NCBI GenBank assembly: GCA_902786015.1
Contig: CADAAU010000011.1
Location: forward strand, 1-64,000
Length of the DNA: 64,000 nt
Reading direction: 5' to 3'
Origin: an uncultured Coriobacteriaceae bacterium
GTDB lineage: Bacteria > Actinomycetota > Coriobacteriia > Coriobacteriales > Atopobiaceae
Shown piece after piece: positions 57,316 through 64,000 of the stretch; the stretch's first letter is position 1; each line of letters begins with the position of its first letter. The translations under genes were made by a program, and so were the position numbers. Below the pieces are notes generated by a model. The model was not told the DNA's origin. It did no database searches and worked only from the letters and a program-made list of their open reading frames with translations.

Positions 57316-58128
57316 TTAGGGGACGAGCAGGTCGAGCATGCGAGAAACGCCGGATTCCTCGTTGGTCCATGGCAGCACATGGGTGGCCGCCTGCTTCACC
57401 ACGTCCTCGGCGTTTGCCATTGCATACGACGTTGCCACCGCCTGGAGCATGTCGAGGTCGTTGGGACCGTCGCCAAACGCAATGGCGTCCGCTACGTCGA
57501 TGCCATAATGGTCGCAGATGACGTGGACCGCTCGGCTCTTGCTCGCGCCCTTCGACATGATCTCGCAGAGTGTGGCGCTCGAACGTACGACGTTGAGCCC
57601 CGGATGACGTGCGCTGTTTTGTCGCTGGATTTCAATGATCTGCTCGGGTTCGCCCATGACGAGCAGCTTGTGCAATCCGCTCTTGCCGAACGTACCCAAA
57701 AGGTCATCGCACGCTCGTGACTGGGCCTGGACCAGCTTTTCCTCGTGCTGGATGCGCGGGTCCCCTCGGTCGTCCACGATCCAATCATGGAATCCATACG
57801 TACCAATGGTCACATCGGGGAACGCCTCTTGGATGGAACGTTTGACGTCGAGCGCAGCCTCGGCGTCAAATGTCTCGCTCAGAAGCTCGTTTCCCTTCTC
57901 GTCGAGCACGTAGGCACCCGAATAGCAGGCAAGCGGGCCGTCGAAACCGAGTTGCTGCTGAATGGGATAGAGTCCCTCGGGCGAGCGGGCCGAGACCAGG
58001 CATACCGGCACATGCTGGGCCGTACGCTGGAGCGTGGCGGCACTGGCGGGAAGCGGGTGGTGGTCGATGCCTACGAGTGTTCCGTCGACGTCCGAGAATA
58101 CGATTTTTGCCTGTGGATGAGTTGTCAT
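57316..58128 (-). CDS. HAD-IIB (Cof-like) sugar-phosphate phosphatase
   Basis: 270 residues. ATG 58128 follows AAGGGG. HAD motif I IVFSDVDGTLVG, motif II VSARS, the Cof-type cap domain (~85-190), motif III Lys in SKGASKSRA and motif IV AFGDGPNDLDML. Cytoplasmic phosphatase of sugar phosphates or related metabolites. Convergent with the AraC gene. Confidence 0.9.
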   Translation of the reverse strand: MTTHPQAKIVFSDVDGTLVGIDHHPLPASAATLQRTAQHVPVCLVSARSPEGLYPIQQQLGFDGPLACYSGAYVLDEKGNELLSETFDAEAALDVKRSIQEAFPDVTIGTYGFHDWIVDDRGDPRIQHEEKLVQAQSRACDDLLGTFGKSGLHKLLVMGEPEQIIEIQRQNSARHPGLNVVRSSATLCEIMSKGASKSRAVHVICDHYGIDVADAIAFGDGPNDLDMLQAVATSYAMANAEDVVKQAATHVLPWTNEESGVSRMLDLLVP

Positions 58129-58232
58129 GGCGAACCCCTTTGAACGGTGAGATAAGACCATGGTACCAGCGAACTTGGCAAGGGTATGCCATGAGTGTTA
58201 CGCAGGCAATACGTTATTTGTAACACTCACAG

Positions 58233-58294
58233 TGGAACACAATTCCCCGGGAAGTTTGTGCCAGTGGAACGGAGTTCCCGGGGAACTGCGTTCC
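58233..58294. repeat. Family A palindromes, tandem opposite pair
   Basis: One unit at 58233-58263 (TGGAAC...ATTCCCCGGGAA...) and a second at 58266-58294 (GGAAC...GTTCCCGGGGAAC...GTTCC) with reversed core. The right unit ends 3 bp from the stop codon of the alpha/beta hydrolase gene. The layout matches the pair at 12414-12510. Confidence 0.75.
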
Positions 58295-58296
58295 GC

Positions 58297-59154
58297 CTAT
58301 CGGCAAAGAAGAACGTTTGTGAGGACTTGGCACACAACGCTGTCGGGTGCCAGACGCGGAAGGCTGTGCCCGACTCCGGGTACGGTGACCAGGCGAGCGC
58401 CGGGAATTGCCTTTGCGATGGCATTGGTCTCCTCGAGTGTAATGCAGTCATGCTCGCCGACGAGCACGCAGGCGGGACAGCGAATCGCGGCAAGCGAGGC
58501 GGCGTCGATATGGGGTTCGTCGAGCATGAGCTGGAGCAACTCGGCAGAGCACAAGACGCTTTGGGCGGAGGGTAAAAGCGAGGGGTCAACCTCCGAGGGG
58601 CCTTGTGCCTCTTCTATCCAAGCCGCCCACTGTCTGTTTTGTTGGACGGAGCCTGCGGTGTCCCATTCGTCGATTACGCCTTCGGGCGTGAGGTTTGCGC
58701 CTCCCGCCACGATGGAGCGCACGCGTTCCGGATAGTCCCGGGCCATAAGCAGCGAAATGATGCCGCCGTCAGAGTGGCCTACGATATGGACGGACTCCAC
58801 ACCAAGCGAGTTAAGTACAGCTACCGCATCGGAGGTAAAGAGCTCATAGGTAAGCGGAAGAGACCCGCGCGTGGATTGCCCCTGCGCACGTCCGTCCAGC
58901 GCGATTACACCGACGCCCGCCGCCGTGAGCCTATCGATGACGTTTACGAAGGTCGCATGAGAGCCGCCGTTTCCGTGCAACGCCAGAACGAGGTCACCAC
59001 GAAGCAGCGCTGCGAGTGACGTCTGCGAGGGGCCATATACGAATGTGGCAAGCTTGGCCCCGTCCGAGACTTCGATTCGCTGCGCAAAGTACACGGGCGA
59101 CTGGGGGCGCGGATAACTTGAGTGACCATACGGTGCGGGAGGGATGGGCTGCAT
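58297..59154 (-). CDS. Alpha/beta-fold hydrolase
   Basis: 285 residues. ATG 59154 follows AAGGAG. The fold marks are LVLALHGNGGSHATFVNVIDRL (oxyanion region), VIALDGRAQGQST, the nucleophile elbow GHSDGG with the catalytic Ser, an acid in VGEHDCI and the catalytic His in GVGHSLPR. An esterase or C-C hydrolase; the substrate is unknown. No signal peptide, so cytoplasmic. Confidence 0.9.
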   Translation of the reverse strand: MQPIPPAPYGHSSYPRPQSPVYFAQRIEVSDGAKLATFVYGPSQTSLAALLRGDLVLALHGNGGSHATFVNVIDRLTAAGVGVIALDGRAQGQSTRGSLPLTYELFTSDAVAVLNSLGVESVHIVGHSDGGIISLLMARDYPERVRSIVAGGANLTPEGVIDEWDTAGSVQQNRQWAAWIEEAQGPSEVDPSLLPSAQSVLCSAELLQLMLDEPHIDAASLAAIRCPACVLVGEHDCITLEETNAIAKAIPGARLVTVPGVGHSLPRLAPDSVVCQVLTNVLLCR

Positions 59155-59231
59155 GCGAGACTCCTTCTTTGCACAAACCGTCGTTGTTGGCCTATCATAG
59201 CGCAGGATAGACGCGACTGACGGGAGGAAGC

Positions 59232-59480
59232 ATGACAAGGAGCAAGCTTATAAAGGATACGACACGCGAGGAGCGCATACGCATCGTGCAGGGTGGCCTT
59301 TCTTGGGGAGACGACTGTGACGGCGTCTCGACCTTCTCGAATGGCATCGATGCCATGTACCAGCCCTACATTGACGGCGAGCTCGAGCTTGCGGAATGCA
59401 ACATGCTCGGTGCGGCCACTACCTATATAAAGAGCGACCGCGACCGTCCAAGCACCGGCTCTTGCATCATGGGTCGATAG
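59232..59480 (+). CDS. Small conserved protein of unknown function
   Basis: 82 residues, GGGAGGAAGC site before ATG 59232. Polar and acidic with motifs TREERIRIVQGGLSWGDDCDG and IDAMYQPYIDGELELAECNM. It resembles short uncharacterised proteins of Firmicutes and Actinobacteria anaerobes, often mislabelled as purine biosynthesis proteins. No catalytic motif recognised. It is divergent from the alpha/beta hydrolase and has its own strong terminator. Confidence 0.7.
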   Translation: MTRSKLIKDTTREERIRIVQGGLSWGDDCDGVSTFSNGIDAMYQPYIDGELELAECNMLGAATTYIKSDRDRPSTGSCIMGR

Positions 59481-59482
59481 TA

Positions 59483-59529
59483 CGTCTCGCGAGCCCCGTG
59501 GGGAGTGTCTTCACGGGGCTCGCGAGACG
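59483..59529. terminator. Bidirectional hairpin terminator
   Basis: Perfect 18-bp arms 59483-59500 and 59512-59529 (core TCGCGAGCCCCGTG), 11-nt loop. It lies between convergent genes at 59480 and 59547; the AGCTTTTCTT following on the plus strand provides a weak T-tract. Confidence 0.8.
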
Positions 59530-59546
59530 AGCGGACTCATCGTCGC

Positions 59547-62498
59547 TTAGCTTTTCTTATGCCGGACCCGTTTTCTGGAGACTACCCAGAATCCCAAGGC
59601 GCCCACGCAGCAGATTACGCCGAGCACAATCGACAAAAAGGCATCGCTTCTTGCTCGAAGAGCGGTCAAGATGAGCGGCTGGGCGGTGGCGAGTAGGCTC
59701 AGGGTGCCCCACATCATACCCGTTGCCTTGCCGGCGGGAATTCCCCTGATCGACAGTAGCTCGACCCAAAGGTTCTTCCACGTGCCGGCAGCCTCCGTTA
59801 GAAGAGCGATAATAAAGATAACAACAGTCGACCATGCGAATGTCGTATTGAGCGCAAAGAGCAAAAAGGTCGCGCCAAGAGCGGCGATAGCAAGAGGGGT
59901 GACACCCCATATGCCAAGTCGGTTCTGGGCCTGAGTGATGCCGCTCATGCAGACGAACAGGAGGAGTTGCGCCAACACAAAGAGGCTGTTTATTGATGCG
60001 GTCGAAAGGCCGGCGTCGGCAGAGTAGAGGGGAAAGAGGAACGACTTGTAACCGCCTGACAACGTCATGGGGAGCATGATGAGCAAGACGAGCCCGACAA
60101 TGGGAAGCATGGTCCGCAAACCCGTAGCTGGTCGAAAATCCTTATCGTCGCTTGCGGGGAGCTGCTCAAGAGGCTCTTGGCCAAGCGAGAAAAGCCGAGC
60201 GGACACGATGACGACCAAAAGGCATGCCAGCGCTAGGAGCACGTATACCCATGCGAAGCCAAGCCCTTGCGCCGCATAGCCTCCCAAAACCATACCGAGG
60301 GCCGCGGCAGACGTCTTTACGCATTTGAAGTCATATGCCCCCGAATCCCGTACGTCTGAGGTGGACGCATGGCGTGGCAAAGAGAAGCCGAGGGAGTATA
60401 ACAGGCCAAACGGTATGCCCAAAAGGAGCTTCACGCCGCAATAGACCCAAAAACTCTTCGTGGCGACCGCAACGATGCCAAAAAGCGCAATGAGGCCTGC
60501 ACACGCGAGCCCTCCGATGAGCAGCTTGCGGAGTCCGATGCGATAGCCCAGCACACTGTAAGAGAAGTGACCGATTGCCAGGCCAATGCCCAAAAGCGCG
60601 GTGGGTATGGCCGTCAAAACGGACGAGGTGGATGCTCCCATCCCTTCCGCCAGCGATTTGGAGATGAGTACGGTCATGACTCCGTCGATGCTCGTGAGGA
60701 ATATGACAGCCAAGGAGATGGGACGCGTGAGCAATGCGATGGCGTCGCGTGGGGATTCGTGCTGCACGGAGCGCGAGCTCAGAAGTCTCATTGCGCAGGT
60801 GTGTAGTTCCGTAAACCCAAGGTAAATGACCAGAACCAGCGCCAGCAGCTCGATGAGTCGCTCCACAAGGTGGGTCTTGAGGGCACTCTCGAACGACCGG
60901 ACCTTACTCCCTACCTCGACGACTGCGACGACCGATCCATTCGCCTCATCAATTACCGGAACGAGGTTGTACATGGTCGAGTCGCGAAGCGTATGGCCTA
61001 GCTTGATGGTATCGTCAAAGTCATCGGATTCGAATGCCGCCTCGACGGCTTTGAGCTTTTCGGGAGAGGCGAGGCTTCTGCCAACGATGTGTTCTTCTGC
61101 GCTGTCGTAAAGATGGTAGATACCCTCTTCGTCTTGCCCGTACACGATGGCATAGGTGCCGATCCCGTGTGCAGAGGAGGAGCGGACCAAAAAACCAACC
61201 TGCTCCTCAACCTGCTCATAGCACTTCTGTGCTATTTCCAACATCTTGCTTTCGCGCAACGCCGCGCGGCTTTCCAACGTCTTGATTCCGTCGGCAAGCT
61301 TGTAGTCAGTAGTATAGAAGTATTCCGCATATGACCCAATAATGTTTTCGCGAGTCTGGCGTGCGGTGGTAAACGTGCCATAGGACGTGTACGCGACGCC
61401 CAGCACAAATGTGCCCGTGACGACAACCGCGCTTGCGAAGGTGACGATTCCCGAATGGTCGCCCGAGCGAATGGCCGATACGAGTTTTGCGATGAGGCAG
61501 AGCACAATGAAGCAAATCAGGTAGATTCGGCTTGCCCATGCGCACCACACGGAAAAGGCAAGGGATGGTGTAAGGGTGAGGTCGCTCACGGAGCGCGTGC
61601 TCACGTCGTCCAGATTAACTATAACGATGCTATTGTCACCGTCTGCACAAGCCGTCAGATACGACTTGTTTATGTGTATGTCACAGAATCCCTCGCCCTC
61701 ACCGATGAGTGTCGGTCTGCCGTCGTCATCTATGCAGTATAGGTTGCCCGATACATCGTCGCTTGCAAAGAGTTGGCCGTCGTCTATAAAATCTATGCAG
61801 GTAAACAGGTAGTTTTCATAGCCCTTTATCTGCTGTGACGCGTCATCGTCATCGTTGATGATGCCGCGTGCGCTCAGGGCTACGAAGCTGCTGGTATTCT
61901 CACAATAGCTCATGTCAAATATCGAGCGGTCGGTGACGCGATTACGTGAGATTTCGCGTTCCTCTTTGTCGTTGAGAGCGACAAAGACAACGGTTGAGGC
62001 TTCGGGATCGTCTGGGTCGCGTTCCTCGTAACCCATGATGGTACCGTCTTTTGAGCTGGTGAGTGACTTGATGGATGGTTGGGAGGTATTGCCGCGTTTA
62101 GAGTCGTGCACCGTTGTCACGTAATCTCCGTTGACGGTGTACATGGCAACGCGCTCACGCGCAATTGTGTCGCTGTCGTCTTGGTATTTGACGCCAGAAA
62201 GCCAAATGACGTCTCCGTCTACGCATACGTCGGTAGCCGCATCGATGTGGTGACCCACGGAATCAAAGCTCACGATGGTATCGAGCCTGTCGTCCTTGTC
62301 AAGAATGAGCAGGCGTCGAGACTGCTGGTCGATGATGGCCGTATGCGTGCCGTCCGAGTCGGCGTGAACCGGCTCGGACAGCTCAAACGGGTCGGTGGGC
62401 GTCGAGGGTAGGGGGTATCCAAAGGTCGACACGAAGCCTACGAAGGCGACAAGGGCGAGTGCACCCAGTATAGCGAACGCCTTGTTGACGCCCTTCAT
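59547..62498 (-). CDS. Propeller-sensor-MFS fusion membrane protein
   Basis: 983 residues. An N-terminal hydrophobic helix (7-26) precedes an extracytoplasmic region (~40-305) with repeated beta-strand blades (TAIIDQQSRRLLILD, DGQLFASDDVSGNLYCIDDDGRP, DNSIVIVNLD) resembling a beta-propeller. Transmembrane helices at ~323-343 and ~351-372 follow. Residues ~375-545 look like a single Cache-type extracytoplasmic sensor (YAIVYGQDEEGIYHLYD, MYNLVPVIDEANGSVVAVVEVG), as in chemoreceptors, then another helix (~546-565). From ~590 to 975 it is a 12-helix major-facilitator-like domain. Sensor plus MFS in one chain is unusual. The stop of metG lies 4 bp upstream, so it is in the metG operon. The transported substrate is unknown. 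Confidence 0.75.
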   Translation of the reverse strand: MKGVNKAFAILGALALVAFVGFVSTFGYPLPSTPTDPFELSEPVHADSDGTHTAIIDQQSRRLLILDKDDRLDTIVSFDSVGHHIDAATDVCVDGDVIWLSGVKYQDDSDTIARERVAMYTVNGDYVTTVHDSKRGNTSQPSIKSLTSSKDGTIMGYEERDPDDPEASTVVFVALNDKEEREISRNRVTDRSIFDMSYCENTSSFVALSARGIINDDDDASQQIKGYENYLFTCIDFIDDGQLFASDDVSGNLYCIDDDGRPTLIGEGEGFCDIHINKSYLTACADGDNSIVIVNLDDVSTRSVSDLTLTPSLAFSVWCAWASRIYLICFIVLCLIAKLVSAIRSGDHSGIVTFASAVVVTGTFVLGVAYTSYGTFTTARQTRENIIGSYAEYFYTTDYKLADGIKTLESRAALRESKMLEIAQKCYEQVEEQVGFLVRSSSAHGIGTYAIVYGQDEEGIYHLYDSAEEHIVGRSLASPEKLKAVEAAFESDDFDDTIKLGHTLRDSTMYNLVPVIDEANGSVVAVVEVGSKVRSFESALKTHLVERLIELLALVLVIYLGFTELHTCAMRLLSSRSVQHESPRDAIALLTRPISLAVIFLTSIDGVMTVLISKSLAEGMGASTSSVLTAIPTALLGIGLAIGHFSYSVLGYRIGLRKLLIGGLACAGLIALFGIVAVATKSFWVYCGVKLLLGIPFGLLYSLGFSLPRHASTSDVRDSGAYDFKCVKTSAAALGMVLGGYAAQGLGFAWVYVLLALACLLVVIVSARLFSLGQEPLEQLPASDDKDFRPATGLRTMLPIVGLVLLIMLPMTLSGGYKSFLFPLYSADAGLSTASINSLFVLAQLLLFVCMSGITQAQNRLGIWGVTPLAIAALGATFLLFALNTTFAWSTVVIFIIALLTEAAGTWKNLWVELLSIRGIPAGKATGMMWGTLSLLATAQPLILTALRARSDAFLSIVLGVICCVGALGFWVVSRKRVRHKKS

Positions 62499-62502
62499 GA
62501 CC

Positions 62503-64000
62503 CTATTTCTTTCCCTTGGCCTGAGAGGAGTGCTTCTGGAAGAAGTCCGTGCGAGGTGGCAGCTCTACGAGGGCATGGTCTTCTGGCTTTTGTCCGGCAC
62601 GTGCTGCAAGCTGAAGCGGTCCCTCGAAGGCGTGATCCCAGCTAAAGAAGACGTCTGGGTCGAAGGCGAGGTGTTCGCAAATCTTTTCGCAACCCCAGGG
62701 CGTGGCGGCGTGCATGAGTAGGGTGGTGGTACGCAGGGCCACGAACGCATCGGCAAGTGCCTGGTCGTAAGCTACGTCGTCTCCCTTTGCCGCCTTGCTT
62801 GCGTCTCCCCAGCGTTTGTTGGCGGCGCGTGCATACTCCTCGGCGATCTTGAGCGCGCCGTGGGCGTCGAACTCGTACGCGGCGCGCTCGAAGGCGAGTG
62901 TCGCGGCGCGGGCCTCCTCGACGACGTCGGTGTGCGGCGTGGCAACCGGCAGGTGCCCGTCGCAGGCGTTTTGCGCGCCATAGAAGCAGCTGCGAGCGAG
63001 GCGGTTGAATATATTGGTAAGAAACGCGCTTTCCTTGAGCGCTGGGTCGGCGACGCGCGGGTCGTCCTTTACCAGAACCTCCTCGCCAGTTTTTTTGTTT
63101 TTGTGGCTCACGCTCGTGTCGAATGCCTTGGGGCTAAAGCTCACGGCCTTTTGGTCGAGTCCGAGCGAGAGCCAATGGCAGCGCAGCTGCTCGGGCGTGT
63201 AGAAGTCCAAGAGCTCGGAGGCCATGGGCGGTGTGATCTTTCCCGAGCTGGAGGCCTTCTTGTTCATGAACAGGATGTGATGGTTGGCGATTGGCGTGTC
63301 TTGGAACAGGTTCCAGTCGAGTGCCTCCCACAGCGCGGGCTGAGCCACACAATAGAAGTAGATGTTGTCTTGACCGATGAACTGGTACACGGCCGACGTG
63401 TCATCGCACCACCAGGCACGCCAGTCGTGATTGGCATAGCGGCGCTCGCCACCTTCTGCGCTTTGCACGGCGTCGAGGGCGAGGGCGGTCTGCGTAAACG
63501 AGATGGGTGCCCACAGGCTTTCGGGCCAGCACCAGACAGTGAGGTCGTGTGTACCTTCGAGGTCGGGCGCGGGGACGCCCCAGCTGATGTTGCCCGTAAT
63601 GCGGAAGGGAAGGAGCGTCTTGCCCGTGCGGAAGCGCACGCCCGCGCCTTCGAGCGTGGTGCGTGCGGCGTCGCGGTCGCGCCAGTTGGCGAATTCGACC
63701 GAGAACGACTGCTGATTGCCGGTCGGTTCGTGCAGCGTGTGAGCAGGCAGCTCGCCGACAACCGCGTCAAAGGCCTCGCGGAACTTGTTTTGCACATAGA
63801 TGACCGGTGCGGCGAGCGATTCGCGGACTGTCTTTGTTACCACGGGACGCACCTGCGGGTCGAGGTCCCACTCGTCCATGAGCTTTTGCAGCTCGTCGCG
63901 GAAGGCAGGCAGGTCAAAGTACCAGTTGTCAACCGGGCGCAACTCGGGCGTGGTTCCCGTGAGCTGAGAGACCGGCGCGATGAGTTCCTCGGGGTCGAAC
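62503..64000 (-). CDS. metG: Methionyl-tRNA synthetase (partial, C-terminal ~499 residues)
   Basis: The gene runs off the right edge; the reading frame is open to base 64000, and the N-terminal HIGH-containing part is outside. Visible parts include a connective-peptide segment (PELRPVDNWYFDLPAF) and the catalytic-domain stretch SWGVPAPDLEGTHDLTVWCWPESLWAPISF. FIGQDNIYFYCVAQPALWEAL follows, then the KMSKS-like loop KKASSSGKITPP, HWLSLGLDQKAVSF and the anticodon-binding helix bundle. Charges tRNA-Met. It ends with a short Lys-rich tail, without the dimerising EMAP domain. Confidence 0.9.
   Translation of the reverse strand, partial: FDPEELIAPVSQLTGTTPELRPVDNWYFDLPAFRDELQKLMDEWDLDPQVRPVVTKTVRESLAAPVIYVQNKFREAFDAVVGELPAHTLHEPTGNQQSFSVEFANWRDRDAARTTLEGAGVRFRTGKTLLPFRITGNISWGVPAPDLEGTHDLTVWCWPESLWAPISFTQTALALDAVQSAEGGERRYANHDWRAWWCDDTSAVYQFIGQDNIYFYCVAQPALWEALDWNLFQDTPIANHHILFMNKKASSSGKITPPMASELLDFYTPEQLRCHWLSLGLDQKAVSFSPKAFDTSVSHKNKKTGEEVLVKDDPRVADPALKESAFLTNIFNRLARSCFYGAQNACDGHLPVATPHTDVVEEARAATLAFERAAYEFDAHGALKIAEEYARAANKRWGDASKAAKGDDVAYDQALADAFVALRTTTLLMHAATPWGCEKICEHLAFDPDVFFSWDHAFEGPLQLAARAGQKPEDHALVELPPRTDFFQKHSSQAKGKK

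Overview
The window is about 58% GC with dense, mostly non-overlapping coding and short intergenic gaps. Gene content points to a fermentative, host-associated member of the Coriobacteriia (Olsenella/Collinsella/Atopobium-like). The pointers are a BspA-type DUF285 surface protein ending in ChW repeats, a mannose-family PTS, CPBP and DUF218 proteins, a heterodimeric ABC exporter pair, and no respiratory genes. This taxonomic placement is inference from gene families only. No rRNA, tRNA, CRISPR array, integrase or transposase was recognised.

Layout. 1-7.4 kb is accessory: an edge-truncated AAA-ATPase-like gene, an XRE regulator divergent from a 1688-residue DUF285/ChW surface protein, a RelE/Phd-type toxin-antitoxin pair and a 43-residue membrane peptide. 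7.6-14.1 kb is a five-gene phosphosignalling cassette: divergent Ser/Thr kinase, TerY-like VWA protein, triple zinc ribbon with a DnaJ-like C-terminal domain, membrane-anchored PP2C phosphatase and membrane-anchored zinc-ribbon protein. 14.2-25.3 kb is mostly housekeeping: mtnN, a GntR regulator coupled to a Zn-dependent phospholipase C-like gene, a GH13 amylase, cysE, an RpiB-family protein, a YigZ/IMPACT protein, cca, ald, a CPBP protease and a cold-shock protein. 25.5-27.9 kb holds two tandem serA paralogues with a near-identical internal tract. 28-39.8 kb carries HAD, M20 peptidase, DUF218, TPR, polysaccharide deacetylase, GtrA, UbiB, phasin-like and DUF1015 genes.

39.9-45.1 kb is an alpha-galactoside locus (TetR, GPH-family symporter, GH36) divergent from a GT-B-like protein, with a strong operator between them. 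45.4 kb is a lipoprotein cyclophilin. 46.2-52.5 kb is a MarR-controlled multidrug export locus with three ABC half-transporters. 52.5-57.3 kb holds uridine kinase and a complete mannose-type PTS (IIA-IIB-IIC-IID plus a small membrane protein) divergent from an AraC activator. The right end has a HAD phosphatase, an alpha/beta hydrolase, a small conserved protein, an unusual propeller-sensor-MFS fusion and the C-terminal three quarters of metG.

Three families of intergenic palindromes recur in the window. Family A has a TTCCCGGGGAA core and about nine hairpin arms. Family B has a GATGGGGATACTCCCC core, three intact copies and one half copy. Family C is four alternating copies of TGTACCCAAATTGCA. 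Most sit immediately after stop codons or between convergent genes. Together with the kinase/VWA/PP2C cassette and the sensor-MFS fusion they are the most unusual features here.
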